A stretch of 64,000 bases of DNA, from positions 62,001-126,000 of the forward strand of contig JALHNJ010000005.1 in assembly GCA_022843585.1 (NCBI GenBank), given 5' to 3'. This document shows, one piece after another, positions 52,274-61,976 of the stretch (position 1 is the first letter of the stretch; every line of letters begins with the position of its first letter). A model generated the notes under the pieces. That model was not told the DNA's origin and made no database searches. It saw nothing but the letters and a program-made list of their open reading frames with translations. The stretch is from Chitinophagaceae bacterium. Its GTDB lineage: Bacteria; Bacteroidota; Bacteroidia; Chitinophagales; Chitinophagaceae. The position numbers were made by a program, and so were the translations under genes.

Positions 52274-52417
52274 TTAGCTGAAAAGGCACTTACGTTTACA
52301 TTCCTTTTTTTCGGTTTTCTTTTCAGTCTGCACTTTTTTGTTGCTTTTTGTAAAGCTGGCAAATGCAACTGCTGTAATACCAGCTAACAATACAAAAACT
52401 ACCATGATTCTTTTCAT
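52274..52417 (-). CDS. Small secreted basic protein (47 aa)
   Basis: Frame ATG (52415-52417) to TAA (52274-52276). It reads a signal-like start, MKRIMVVFVLLAGITAVAFA, followed by a Lys/Glu-rich mature part of about 25 residues with a Cys pair spaced C-x3-C near the end (ECKRKC). I recognise no family. A terminator-like hairpin follows. Position in an otherwise empty 755-nt gap supports a real small gene. Confidence 0.62.
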   Translation of the reverse strand: MKRIMVVFVLLAGITAVAFASFTKSNKKVQTEKKTEKKECKRKCLFS

Positions 52418-52637
52418 AGCTGAAATTTTAGAAGTATAAGGTACAACGATTTTTCCTCATTTAGCATGGCTTATTATAAATGGTTAAAATATGGTTATGT
52501 GCGGATATGATAATTCTAGCACATTGTTTCTCCCGATCTTTAAGAAGATAGAATGAAAATACGGTTGAAAAATGATCCCTTTTTTGCAACACGGATAGAA
52601 AATTTGCAATATTTTATTATTTATTAGTGGGCTATGA

Positions 52638-53240
52638 CTATACTTTAAATCCCTGGGGCCCGGGCTTTTTGTTAGCTTTCGCCATTAAAACAGTTTGTTT
52701 GATTCTGGCTGCTCTTGTTTCTGCTCGTTTGGCACTGTCGATCCATGATAAGAATTGCTTTCGAATACTAAGTGAGAAATTTTGAAAATTTTCTTTTGCT
52801 TTTTTATTATTGGCAAAAGTCTTATTCAAATCATCCGGTAATTGATTGTTCGCTGCTGCCTCATCACTGGCGGTTAGTGAATCCCAACTGCCGTTTTGTT
52901 TTGCAACAGTAATACTTGCCAACCCGGCAGGCATCATCTGTTTATTTTTGATAAGTTGTTCTACTCTTGTTTTATTTAATTTACTCCATACACTTTTTGG
53001 TTTGCGGGGTGTAAATTTCAGCGCAGATTTTTCAGCATCTACTTTTCGGGGCAGGCTATCGATCCAACCAAAACAAAGTGCCTCTTCCACAGCTTCCTCA
53101 TAACTCACTCTTGGTTTGCCAGATTCCTTTTTAAAATACATAAACCATACTCCGGGTGATGCGGTATGATTTTTTGCTAACCAATCTCTCCATTGCTTCC
53201 GGCTTTTTGGATGAGTAGATTTATAATCCGGTGTTGCCAT
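52638..53240 (-). CDS. YdeI/OmpD-associated family protein
   Basis: 200 residues, cytoplasmic. N-terminal block STHPKSRKQWRDWLAKNH, then SYEEAVEEALCFGWIDSLPRK and the family's SVWSKLNKTRVEQLI. The C-terminal OmdA domain covers about residues 130-195 (RKQFLSWIDSAKRAETRAARI). Members were linked to bacteriocin protection or stress in enteric bacteria; the biochemical function is unknown. A terminator just upstream (53270-53296) belongs to the preceding DUF4394 gene. Confidence 0.88.
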   Translation of the reverse strand: MATPDYKSTHPKSRKQWRDWLAKNHTASPGVWFMYFKKESGKPRVSYEEAVEEALCFGWIDSLPRKVDAEKSALKFTPRKPKSVWSKLNKTRVEQLIKNKQMMPAGLASITVAKQNGSWDSLTASDEAAANNQLPDDLNKTFANNKKAKENFQNFSLSIRKQFLSWIDSAKRAETRAARIKQTVLMAKANKKPGPQGFKV

Positions 53241-53269
53241 GATTAAATGTACGGATTGCCATTACAAAT

Positions 53270-53296
53270 AAAAAAACCCGGAATATAAATTCCGGG
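53270..53296 (-). terminator. Rho-independent terminator after the DUF4394 gene
   Basis: Minus-strand hairpin CCCGGAAT (from 53296) with loop TTAT, closing ATTCCGGG, followed by seven T (53270-53276 as A on plus). It lies 31 nt after the DUF4394 stop. Confidence 0.9.
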
Positions 53297-53326
53297 CTGG
53301 TTTATGCTGAAGGGAAGGATTAACTT

Positions 53327-54847
53327 TTAAAAACCAAGGCCAACTGCAAAGCCTCTTGTTGCATTAGGAAAGGTGGATAATTGTGTGGCCGCACCGGTTG
53401 TCAGGTTTATCGTATAAATCCTGGTAGTGCCGCCAACAGTCAATAATGCATATGCCTTGTTGGTTGTACCCCCAATATCAAATCCATTTTCTGCCGTAAC
53501 ATCTATTCCAAGGCTACCGGTTTCTACCAATGTTCCATTGTTGGGCGGAATTTGAGAATATAGTTTATCAGTAGCATGATCAATATCAAAAAGTACGGTG
53601 GTTGTAGCACCGGCAAAATTATTTGTGTAAGCTGCGGCGGAAACCATTGGTGTACCCGGATTTAAATTACCATCCGTCAATACCAATGTTCCATCATTCG
53701 GATTCAATCGTAAATTCTGTCCGGTATTACTTACTACCCGTATCCTGTCAACAGTAGGGTTGAAATCGAACCCAAATGAAGTGCCTGATAATGGAGTAAG
53801 GAAAGGAACTAGCCCAACTGTTGTAGCAGCACCTGATGACATATTGATCGCATACAAACGGCTGGTGCTGCCTAGTGCAAAGAGTTGACCAGTTGCAGGA
53901 CGCATATCAATCCCTAAAATATTTTCACCAGCTTGTAAACCGGTAATGGTTTTGCTAACTGGTGTGCCAGGATTATTAAAATTAAAGATCTGCAGGTTAT
54001 TTGCATTATCTACTGCATAAGCAATCGGGGCAGTTGGTATAGCTAAGCCGATGATGGGGGTAGCAAGGTTTCCAATATTGGTTGCCTTTCCATTTGTAAG
54101 ATCAATTTGTAATAAAACTGAATTGGCACCGATTGTAACGTTAGCCAATGCTACCATATTATCAGGCGAAATATCAAAACCACCATCATTAGCAGTGGCA
54201 GCGGTAATGCCTAAAGAACCTACTTCAACCAATGTTCCATTGTTAGGAGGATCTTGTTTGTATAATTTATTAGCAGCAACATCAATATCAAATAATGTTG
54301 TTGTTGCAGCACCGGCTACACTATTGGTATAAGCTGCAGATACAATGGCAGGAGTACCCGGATTTAATGAACCATCTGTCATGGCTACTGTTCCAGTTTC
54401 CGGATTCAATCGTAAATTTTGACCGGATGAAGTAACAAGCCTGATACGGTCAACGGTTGGGTTAAAATCAAAACCAACTAAAGATCCATTGATAGCTGGG
54501 GTAAAGGATGCTGTACCTAATGCAGTAGCATCACCATTTTCATAGTTAATGATGTACAAACGACTGCTGTTTCCTAAACCATATAGCTGGCCGGTAGCAG
54601 GACGAAAATCAATAGCAATTATTTTTTCACCACCTGTTAGACCCGTGATGCCTGTTGTTGAAATAACTGTTTCGGCAGCATTGGCATTGTATTTTACTAA
54701 TTGGTTGGCATTGGAAAGGCCATAGAAAACCATATCTGGTTTTACTACCGGCGGTTCCATATTGTCATCATTTTTATCGCAACTGCTAAAAAAGCAGAGA
54801 GTTGCTATCAAAAGAGTTGAAAAAATCGCATTTACTTGTTTTAGCAT
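53327..54847 (-). CDS. DUF4394 lipoprotein with two tandem copies of the domain
   Basis: About 506 residues from the ATG at 54845-54847. The signal MLKQVNAIFSTLLIATLCFFSSCDK has lipobox FFSSC. Two DUF4394 copies of about 230 residues (about 30-260 and 265-500) repeat the same blocks: GLTGGEKIIAIDFRPATGQL / GLQAGENILGIDMRPATGQL and FDFNPTVDRIRLVTSSGQNLR / FDFNPTVDRIRVVSNTGQNLR. The family is a beta-propeller of unknown function. The duplication is clear at residue level. Confidence 0.9.
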   Translation of the reverse strand: MLKQVNAIFSTLLIATLCFFSSCDKNDDNMEPPVVKPDMVFYGLSNANQLVKYNANAAETVISTTGITGLTGGEKIIAIDFRPATGQLYGLGNSSRLYIINYENGDATALGTASFTPAINGSLVGFDFNPTVDRIRLVTSSGQNLRLNPETGTVAMTDGSLNPGTPAIVSAAYTNSVAGAATTTLFDIDVAANKLYKQDPPNNGTLVEVGSLGITAATANDGGFDISPDNMVALANVTIGANSVLLQIDLTNGKATNIGNLATPIIGLAIPTAPIAYAVDNANNLQIFNFNNPGTPVSKTITGLQAGENILGIDMRPATGQLFALGSTSRLYAINMSSGAATTVGLVPFLTPLSGTSFGFDFNPTVDRIRVVSNTGQNLRLNPNDGTLVLTDGNLNPGTPMVSAAAYTNNFAGATTTVLFDIDHATDKLYSQIPPNNGTLVETGSLGIDVTAENGFDIGGTTNKAYALLTVGGTTRIYTINLTTGAATQLSTFPNATRGFAVGLGF

Positions 54848-55019
54848 AAAGTTTATTTTAGGATTCAAAGCGAGATATACGAGGAAGCTGTCATTAGAGA
54901 TCTCAGAAAAAGGATGTTTACTGCATTAATTTCTTTTCCACAATGGTTAATAACTCCAAAGAGGGCTTAAACCCGAATGGAGGGTTGGTTTTGTTATATT
55001 TGCCCAACCCCACCCAATG

Positions 55020-55041
55020 CCTCCCGATTGGGAGGTTTTTT
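55020..55041 (+). terminator. Rho-independent terminator in the parE leader
   Basis: CCTCCC-GATT-GGGAGG hairpin followed by six T. It points toward parE and lies 162 nt before the parE start. Confidence 0.8.
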
Positions 55042-55100
55042 GTTGGCTAATGTGAAGAAAATCTGATGAAAAGGTTTTTATAGATAAAAGGAAATTTACA

Positions 55101-55152
55101 AAATGCTCATCTGGGTTACTATAGTTGAAGAGTGCGACGCAAGGGACGATGA
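55101..55152 (+). repeat. Intergenic repeat, copy B (GTGCGACGCAA core)
   Basis: Aligns over about 52 nt with copy A (6985-7036). Both begin AAATGCTCATC and both carry GTGCGACGCAAG followed by ACGATGA. It lies 50 nt upstream of parE. Confidence 0.65.
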
Positions 55153-55202
55153 GTAGAGATACGGACGATGATAAAATAATATTTCTGAAAACGAAGCGAT
55201 AA

Positions 55203-57101
55203 ATGGCAAAAGAAAAAGAAGCAAGCGACTTATTTAGTTACGACGAAGACAGTATAAAATCCCTCGACTGGAAAGAGCATATCCGGTTGAGGCCGGGTAT
55301 GTATATTGGAAAGCTCGGCGATGGCTCATCACCTGATGATGGTATTTATGTATTGGTGAAAGAGGTGATGGATAACTGTATTGATGAATACACCATGGGA
55401 CATGGTAAAACCGTGGAGTTGACGATAGATGGGAAGACGGTAACCGTTCGGGATTTTGGCAGAGGCATTCCGTTGGGTAAAGTGGTGGATGTGGTGAGTA
55501 AAATAAATACCGGAGCGAAATACGACAGCAAGGCTTTTCAAAAATCAGTTGGTTTGAATGGTGTGGGTACAAAAGCCGTGAATGCATTGAGCCATCATTT
55601 TAAAGTAACTGCCATTAGGGAAGGAAAAGAAAAGACGGCTGAATTTGAAAGAGGTTTTCTAATTAAAGAACATAAAGAAGCAAAGACAACGGAACAAAAT
55701 GGTACACTGGTAACTTTTGTGCCGGATGAAACTATTTTCAAGAATTTTAAATTTCATCCTGAATTTTTAGAAAACCAGATATGGAATTATTGTTTTCTGA
55801 ATGCAGGGTTGAAAATTATTTTTAATGGTAAAAGTTTTATCAGTAAGAATGGATTGCTTGATCTGTTGCAACGCAAAACTAATGAAGATGAAATTCGCTA
55901 CCCGATCATTCACCTGAGTGGTGATGATATTGAGGTGGCCATTTCTCATACCAACGAATACGGAGAAGATATTTACAGTTTTGTAAATGGCCAGCATACT
56001 ACACAAGGAGGTACACACCAGCAGGCTTTCAGAGAAGCGTATGTAAAAACGATACGGGATTTCTTTAAGAAAGATTATGATGCATCCGATATACGAACGG
56101 GGATTGTTGCATCGGTATCCGTGAGAGTAGTAGAACCGGTGTTTGAGTCGCAGACGAAAACAAAACTGGGATCGGTGAACATTGAGCCGGAAGGACAAAG
56201 TATGCGGCAGTTCATGATGGATTTTTTGGGTAAGGAGTTGGATAATTACCTGCATAAAAATCCAGCTGTAGCTGAAGGTTTAAAAAAGCGGATTGAACAA
56301 AGCGAAAGAGAAAGAAAAGAACTGGCGGGGATAAAAAAATTGGCCAACGAAAGAGCTAAGAAAGCCAACCTGCATAATAAGAAGTTGAGAGATTGTCGTT
56401 ATCATTTGGATGATGATGCGCCATCAAAAGGAAAAGAAGAATTTGTAGTGAAGCAAAATGAGACAACCATTTTTATTACGGAAGGAGATAGTGCCAGCGG
56501 TTCTATTACCAAAGCAAGAAATGTGGAAACACAGGCAGTGTTTAGTTTGAGAGGTAAGCCGTTGAACTGTTTTGGATTGACCAAGAAAGTGGTATATGAA
56601 AATGAAGAATTCAACTTATTACAACATGCCTTAAATATTGAAGAAGGGTTAGAAGGCCTTCGTTTTAATAATGTAGTTATTGCTACGGATGCTGATGTGG
56701 ATGGAATGCATATACGTTTGTTATTAATGACATTCTTTTTGCAATTCTTTCCTGATCTGGTGAAGCATGAAAAAGTGTATGTATTAGAAACGCCATTGTT
56801 CAGGGTGAGAAATAAAAAAGATACTATCTATTGTTTTAGCGAACAGGAAAAACAAGATGCGATGGCGAAGCTGGGCCCGAAACCGGAAGTAACCCGTTTT
56901 AAAGGATTGGGTGAAATTAGTCCGGATGAGTTCGGACAGTTTATTGGCAGCGGCATGAGAAAGCAGTTAATGAGAGTAGAGGAGGGAGAACATATTCAGC
57001 AACTGTTGGAATATTATATGGGTAAGAATACACCGGACAGACAGGAGTTTATTATTAATAATTTGAAGATAGAGCTTGACGCTCCAGTGGAGGCTAATTA
57101 A
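55203..57101 (+). CDS. parE: DNA topoisomerase IV subunit B
   Basis: 632 residues. GHKL ATPase motifs: [26 protein letters not shown] and [15 protein letters not shown]. The TOPRIM part shows [11 protein letters not shown] (Glu of EGDSA) and [17 protein letters not shown]. The length and absence of the GyrB insert fit the ParE type in Bacteroidota, and a ParC-like partner follows two genes later. ParE supplies ATP turnover and metal binding for decatenation of replicated chromosomes. The operon starts here; parE's stop is 4 nt before the GTG of the next gene. Confidence 0.93.
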   Translation: MAKEKEASDLFSYDEDSIKSLDWKEHIRLRPGMYIGKLGDGSSPDDGIYVLVKEVMDNCIDEYTMGHGKTVELTIDGKTVTVRDFGRGIPLGKVVDVVSKINTGAKYDSKAFQKSVGLNGVGTKAVNALSHHFKVTAIREGKEKTAEFERGFLIKEHKEAKTTEQNGTLVTFVPDETIFKNFKFHPEFLENQIWNYCFLNAGLKIIFNGKSFISKNGLLDLLQRKTNEDEIRYPIIHLSGDDIEVAISHTNEYGEDIYSFVNGQHTTQGGTHQQAFREAYVKTIRDFFKKDYDASDIRTGIVASVSVRVVEPVFESQTKTKLGSVNIEPEGQSMRQFMMDFLGKELDNYLHKNPAVAEGLKKRIEQSERERKELAGIKKLANERAKKANLHNKKLRDCRYHLDDDAPSKGKEEFVVKQNETTIFITEGDSASGSITKARNVETQAVFSLRGKPLNCFGLTKKVVYENEEFNLLQHALNIEEGLEGLRFNNVVIATDADVDGMHIRLLLMTFFLQFFPDLVKHEKVYVLETPLFRVRNKKDTIYCFSEQEKQDAMAKLGPKPEVTRFKGLGEISPDEFGQFIGSGMRKQLMRVEEGEHIQQLLEYYMGKNTPDRQEFIINNLKIELDAPVEAN

Positions 57102-57105
57102 AAGA

Positions 57106-57903
57106 GTGTTCGAATTCCACGCCGATAGAAAAAGATATTTTGACATTCAGGTTTTGAATGCAGAGAAATATGTAATTCCTTTTATTGAAGAACGGTTTCC
57201 GATAAAGCCTGGAATGAGAGTTTTGGAAATAGGTTGTGGCGAAGGTGGCGTACTAAAAGCTTTTATTGATAAAGGATGTGTAGGAGTAGGAGTTGAGTTG
57301 GATGCACCGAGAATAGTAGATGCGCAAAAGTTTTTGCCGGAAGATATTGCGGCAGGAAAATTAAAGTTTGTTACAAAAGATATTTATAAAGTAGATACGG
57401 ATAAAGATTTTGACGGACTATTTGACATCATTGTTTTGAAAGATGTAATTGAACATATCCACGACCAGGCAAAGCTGATTGGATGGATGAAGAATTTTTT
57501 GAATCCGAACGGCATTGTATTCTTTGGATTTCCGCCATGGTATATGCCATTTGGTGGACACCAACAGATATGTAAGTCAAAAATTTCGAGATTGCCTTAT
57601 ATCCATTTATTACCAAGTTTTTTGTATAAAGGAATTTTGAAAAATAGAAAAGAAAATGTGGAAGAAATGATGGAGATAAGAGATACCGGCATCAGTATCG
57701 AACGATTTGAGAAAATATGTAAGAAAGAAGGGTATAGTTTTTTTCATGTACGGCATTATTTACTAAACCCGATCTATGAATGGAAATTTGGCTGGAAACC
57801 GAGAAAACAAGTAGGATTTATTAAGGCCATTCCATTTATAAGAAATTTTTTTACAACCTGTGTTTATTATATCATTCAACCTATTAATAATAATTCAAAA
57901 TGA
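57106..57903 (+). CDS. Class I SAM-dependent methyltransferase
   Basis: About 265 residues from the GTG at 57106, chosen because it directly follows the parE stop; an upstream TTG at 57076 would overlap parE. Motif I is MRVLEIGCGEGGVL, then VGVELDAPRIVDA and IIVLKDVIEHIHDQ (motif III region with the metal-/substrate-binding His), and NGIVFFGFPPWYMPFGGHQQ. Methyltransf_11/23-type. Substrate unknown. Part of the parE-parC operon, with ATGA overlap to the next gene. Confidence 0.86.
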   Translation: MFEFHADRKRYFDIQVLNAEKYVIPFIEERFPIKPGMRVLEIGCGEGGVLKAFIDKGCVGVGVELDAPRIVDAQKFLPEDIAAGKLKFVTKDIYKVDTDKDFDGLFDIIVLKDVIEHIHDQAKLIGWMKNFLNPNGIVFFGFPPWYMPFGGHQQICKSKISRLPYIHLLPSFLYKGILKNRKENVEEMMEIRDTGISIERFEKICKKEGYSFFHVRHYLLNPIYEWKFGWKPRKQVGFIKAIPFIRNFFTTCVYYIIQPINNNSK

Positions 57904-58754
57904 TACATATAGTTTTTAACGAAAGTGAAGTTGACCTGATGAAGCAGGTAATTGAAATGGATGAAACGTTGGTCGGTGATGTATTGCAGATCAAAGACGA
58001 TTTTGCAGTAGGGCCTTTAGCAAATATTGACACCAAAGAAGGATGGCAGGCAAGATTAGAATGGTGGAGAGGATTGATGCAAGGATCTCCGTATGCCGCT
58101 GAATTGGTGGGTAGTTTTGATGATAGAGAAACCGTAAACCAGATAAAAGCAAAATTGGATGCGAATCCAGAAGAAGAATTATGGATTTGGATGGGACAAA
58201 ATCAACATGATGTAACGGGTTATTATTGGTTGATGCCAAACTTTAAAGAATACCAGGGGAGAGTGATGGTGTTGTATATGAACAATCTTCCTTTTATCAA
58301 TGAGAAGGGGCAGATATTTTATCCATCCTGGTTGCATGAAATACAGCCCAAAGAATTCGTAAAAGCAAAGAAACTGGCAAGACCCATTACATTGAGTGAA
58401 TTTGAAATTGATCCGGATGAATGGAGGAAGATCGCTGAAGAAAACGCAACGGTAAGAATATTGGAAGGGGGAAAGAAAATTGCTGGTAAAGATGAAAGTT
58501 TCTACGATATGGAGATTTTAAAAAACATAACTGGTGAGTGGCAGAAAGCAACCCGGGTATTAAGCAATACGTTGAACCGAATGAAAGTGAAAACTGGCGA
58601 TGTTTTTTTAATGTGGCGGATGAAACAGTTAATAAACAATGAAAAAATTGAAGTAACAGGTGATATGAGCAAAGCATGGAAGGATTTTGATGTGAAATTG
58701 GGAGGAGGAAAAAAAGTGGAAGCAATTTCTGAAGAAAATACAATTGAGGGATAA
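57900..58754 (+). CDS. DUF1835 protein
   Basis: 284 residues. The N-terminal DUF1835 domain (about residues 1-130) opens MIHIVFNESEVDLMKQVIE; the C-terminal DUF3658-like region is about 140-260 (RKIAEENATVRILEGGKK). Cytoplasmic, function unknown. The ATG overlaps the methyltransferase stop (ATGA), showing translational coupling, and parC begins 37 nt later. Confidence 0.85.
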   Translation: MIHIVFNESEVDLMKQVIEMDETLVGDVLQIKDDFAVGPLANIDTKEGWQARLEWWRGLMQGSPYAAELVGSFDDRETVNQIKAKLDANPEEELWIWMGQNQHDVTGYYWLMPNFKEYQGRVMVLYMNNLPFINEKGQIFYPSWLHEIQPKEFVKAKKLARPITLSEFEIDPDEWRKIAEENATVRILEGGKKIAGKDESFYDMEILKNITGEWQKATRVLSNTLNRMKVKTGDVFLMWRMKQLINNEKIEVTGDMSKAWKDFDVKLGGGKKVEAISEENTIEG

Positions 58755-58791
58755 AGTAAATTGAACCGAAAGGCGAAAAGATTCTCACACA

Positions 58792-61308
58792 ATGAGTGCA
58801 GCAAAAAACAAAATAACAGAAGTAGGAGGCATCGATAGTGGATTGCATGGCCAATACAAAACATGGTTTCTCGACTATGCTTCTTATGTAATATTAGAAA
58901 GAGCCGTTCCTGCCATTGAAGATGGACTAAAACCGGTGCAACGTCGCATTCTTCATGCCATGAAAGAAATGGATGATGGCCGCTATAACAAAGTGGCGAA
59001 CATTATCGGCCAGGCGATGCAGTACCACCCGCATGGAGATGCAAGTATTGGTGATGCATTGGTGAATATGGGGCAGAAGGATCTGTTGATTGACACACAG
59101 GGTAACTGGGGCGATGTAAGAACCGGGGATGATGCAGCAGCAGCCCGTTATATTGAAGCGAGACTCAGCAAGTTTGCGTTAGAGGTGGCCTTCAATGCAA
59201 AAACTACCGAATGGCAATTGAGTTACGATGGCCGAAAGAATGAGCCGGTTACATTACCCATGAAATTTCCATTGTTGCTGGCACAAGGTGCAGATGGTAT
59301 TGCAGTGGGCTTATCCACTAAAATTCTTCCGCATAATTTCTGTGAGATCATTGAAGCAGCTATAAAACACTTAAGAGGAAAACGTTTTGAGCTCAATCCT
59401 GATTTTCTTACTGGCGGAATGATCGATGTGGCTGATTATAACCAGGGTAAAAGAGGCGGGAAAGTAAAAGTAAGGGCTCATATTGAAGAAGTAGATAAAA
59501 AGACGTTAGCAATTAAAAGTGTTCCGTACGGAGTTACTACTACACAATTGATGGAATCAATTGTAAAAGCAAATGACCAGGGGAAAATTAAAATTAAAAA
59601 AGTAACAGATAATACAGCGGCGGATGTAGAGATACAAGTTGATCTTGCACCGGGTATTTCTCCGGATATTACAATTGATGCGCTATACAAATTCACGGAT
59701 TGCGAAATTTCTATTTCTCCCAATGCCTGTGTGATTGTGGATCATAAGCCGCAGTTTATCGGTGTGCAAGAGTTGTTGAAATTGTCGGTTGATAAAACAA
59801 AAGATTTGTTAGAGCAGGAATTAAAAATTAAGCTCAATGAGTTGCAGGAAAAATGGCATTACACCTCATTAGAAAAAATATTTTTCGAAGAAAAAATATA
59901 TAAAGAGCTAGAAAAGAAGCATGAGACATGGGAGAAAGTGCTGGAAGGAATTGATAAAGCCTTTGTACCCTTTAAGAAGCAACTGAAGAGAGATATTACC
60001 AGAGAAGATATTGTGAAGCTGACGGAGAAACCTGTACGCCGTATTTATAAATTAGATATTGATGAACTAAATGCACAGATCAAAGGATTGGAGGGAGATA
60101 TTAAACAGGTAAAACATGATTTGGCAAACCTGGTGGATTTTGCTGTTGACTATTATGAAAACCTATTGAAGAAATATGGTAAAGGCAGAGAGAGAAAAAC
60201 CGAGATCAAACAATTTGAAGTGATCGAGGCGAAGAGTGTCGCTATCGCTAATACCAAACTTTATGTAAACCGGGAAGAAGGCTTTATTGGCACTGGATTG
60301 AAAAAAGATGAATTGCTATTTGAATGTTCCGACCTGGACGATATTATCGTTTTTGCCAAGCGGGGAATTATGAAAGTGGTGAAAGTGTCTGATAAAACAT
60401 TTATCGGGAAAGATATTTTGCATGCCGCCGTATTTCAAAAAAATGATGAACGTACAACGTACAATATGATCTACTCTGATGGCAAGGGTGGATTGAGTTA
60501 TGCCAAACGTTTTAATGTGACGGGTGTAACAAGAGACAAGGAATACGATCTAACCAAAGGGGATGAAAGAAGTAAAGTACATTATCTGAGTATTAATCCG
60601 AATGGCGAAGCAGAAGTAGTGAAGATCGTATTAACACCCGGAAGTTCTGCCCGCATCAAAGAGTTTGACTTTTATTTTGAAGAGATGGCTATTAAAGGTC
60701 GCAGTAGCATGGGTAACCAGGTAACAAAGTATCCTATCAAATCGGTGAAATTTAAAGAGGCAGGTAAAGCAACATTGAGTGGCCGCAAACTCTGGTTTGA
60801 TGAAAAGTTTGGTCGCCTGAGTGCTGAAGAAAAAGGAACTTACCTGGGAAGCTTTGAACCAGATGATAGAATATTAGTGTTATACAATGATGGTAATTAT
60901 GAAGTGACCGACCAGGAAATGACACAGAAGATTGATCCTGATAAAGTATTACATATTGGGAAATTCGATGCAGAAAAAATAATTACCGCTGTATATGTTG
61001 ATGTGGAGAAGAAGCAATACATGGTAAAACGTTTCAAGATTGAAACTTCTACACAGAAAACAAAATTCTTGTTCATAAAGGAAGGCGATGGAAATTATGT
61101 TGAAACCGTAACATTAGATGAAGAGCCAATATTATTAATGCAACAGGGCAGGGGAGCACAGATACGAAAAGCTAAATTGAAGATTGTAAAAATTGCTGAA
61201 GTAACTGGTTATAGAACAGTAGGTTCTAAACTGGCAGATTTTAGTAAGTCAACTGAAATGGAATGGGTGAAAAGCAAAGAAACAAACCAGGCTGAATTGT
61301 TTGAGTAA
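58792..61308 (+). CDS. parC: DNA topoisomerase IV subunit A
   Basis: 838 residues. The breakage-reunion domain (about residues 25-480) has PAIEDGLKPVQRRILHAM (QRR quinolone-pocket region), MQYHPHGDASIGDALV and the catalytic tyrosine Y120 in AAARYIEARLS. The C-terminal part (about 490-830) is a shortened beta-pinwheel domain with degenerate blades. Pairs with ParE for decatenation and relaxation. The gap to DUF1835 is 37 nt and that to the MgtC-like gene is 8 nt, so all are one operon. Confidence 0.95.
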   Translation: MSAAKNKITEVGGIDSGLHGQYKTWFLDYASYVILERAVPAIEDGLKPVQRRILHAMKEMDDGRYNKVANIIGQAMQYHPHGDASIGDALVNMGQKDLLIDTQGNWGDVRTGDDAAAARYIEARLSKFALEVAFNAKTTEWQLSYDGRKNEPVTLPMKFPLLLAQGADGIAVGLSTKILPHNFCEIIEAAIKHLRGKRFELNPDFLTGGMIDVADYNQGKRGGKVKVRAHIEEVDKKTLAIKSVPYGVTTTQLMESIVKANDQGKIKIKKVTDNTAADVEIQVDLAPGISPDITIDALYKFTDCEISISPNACVIVDHKPQFIGVQELLKLSVDKTKDLLEQELKIKLNELQEKWHYTSLEKIFFEEKIYKELEKKHETWEKVLEGIDKAFVPFKKQLKRDITREDIVKLTEKPVRRIYKLDIDELNAQIKGLEGDIKQVKHDLANLVDFAVDYYENLLKKYGKGRERKTEIKQFEVIEAKSVAIANTKLYVNREEGFIGTGLKKDELLFECSDLDDIIVFAKRGIMKVVKVSDKTFIGKDILHAAVFQKNDERTTYNMIYSDGKGGLSYAKRFNVTGVTRDKEYDLTKGDERSKVHYLSINPNGEAEVVKIVLTPGSSARIKEFDFYFEEMAIKGRSSMGNQVTKYPIKSVKFKEAGKATLSGRKLWFDEKFGRLSAEEKGTYLGSFEPDDRILVLYNDGNYEVTDQEMTQKIDPDKVLHIGKFDAEKIITAVYVDVEKKQYMVKRFKIETSTQKTKFLFIKEGDGNYVETVTLDEEPILLMQQGRGAQIRKAKLKIVKIAEVTGYRTVGSKLADFSKSTEMEWVKSKETNQAELFE

Positions 61309-61316
61309 ATTGTGAT

Positions 61317-61961
61317 ATGATTGATCATTGGGAAATATTAGATCTATACAAAGCCTTGCTGGCCGTTGCTGCCGGTGTTATTCTGGGACTTGAAAGGGAA
61401 TTGAAAGATAAAGTTGCCGGGTTAAAAACAATAACTATCATTTGCCTCGGGGCTACATTGTTTGGTATTCTTTCTTATAAAGTAGGCGGTGAAAGCAATC
61501 CAACCCATATTGCTGCTTATGTTGTGAGTGGTGTAGGTTTTCTTGGGGCAGGGGCTATATTTAAAGATGGATTTTCGATTTCTGGTCTCACCACTGCCGG
61601 AATTATCTGGTTGGCAGCAGCAGTTGGTTTGGCTATTGGTTTCGGTGAATTTTATCTTGCCGGCACATTTATGGCGGGTACGTTAATTATTATTTTTATT
61701 ACCCCATTCATTAATAAATTATTTAGATCAAAAAAATTAACCCGCCAGATCAAACTTACCATTTTAAAAGATCATATTGGTCAGAAAGATGATTTGATAA
61801 ATGGACTTCATGCCGGAGTTTTTTTTGTGGAAGAGAAAAAAATCACACTGGCCGATAATGAAGTGGAACTTTTGATAGAGGTAGTTTTGGCCGATGAGAA
61901 AATAAAATGGGTGCAAAATTATCTGCTGGAGAATAAAATAATCAAATCTTTTTCTTTTTAA
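61317..61961 (+). CDS. MgtC/SapB family membrane protein
   Basis: 214 residues. Four or five predicted membrane spans; the family block is LAVAAGVILGLERELKDKVAG with ICLGATLFGILS and VVSGVGFLGAGAIFKDG. The C-terminus (about residues 150-214) is a soluble tail (LIEVVLADEKIKWVQNYLL). Relatives affect Mg2+ starvation survival and ATP synthase. It is the last gene of the topoisomerase operon, 8 nt after parC, and convergent with the next secreted protein. Confidence 0.9.
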   Translation: MIDHWEILDLYKALLAVAAGVILGLERELKDKVAGLKTITIICLGATLFGILSYKVGGESNPTHIAAYVVSGVGFLGAGAIFKDGFSISGLTTAGIIWLAAAVGLAIGFGEFYLAGTFMAGTLIIIFITPFINKLFRSKKLTRQIKLTILKDHIGQKDDLINGLHAGVFFVEEKKITLADNEVELLIEVVLADEKIKWVQNYLLENKIIKSFSF

Positions 61962-61976
61962 TTCTTTTCAACTCTA

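Larger units (their letters stand above)
54848..55202. other. Divergent intergenic region with structured, terminator-bearing leader
   Basis: 355 nt between the divergent DUF4394 and parE genes. It contains small dyads GGGTTGG (54982-54988) / CCAACCC (55004-55010), a -7-like TATATTTG at 54995-55002, a plus-strand terminator at 55020-55041 and repeat copy B at 55101-55152. No gene is found upstream of the terminator on this strand, so the terminator implies a short plus-strand transcript or an attenuated leader for parE. Confidence 0.55.

Noticed and set aside
52063-52368. Minus-strand open frame of 101 codons overlapping the 47-residue gene
   Set aside because: Different frame, highly basic and low complexity; the shorter frame has a real signal peptide and a terminator.
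57076-57105. Upstream TTG start of the methyltransferase gene inside parE
   Set aside because: It would overlap parE by 26 nt; the GTG just after the parE stop fits operon spacing better.
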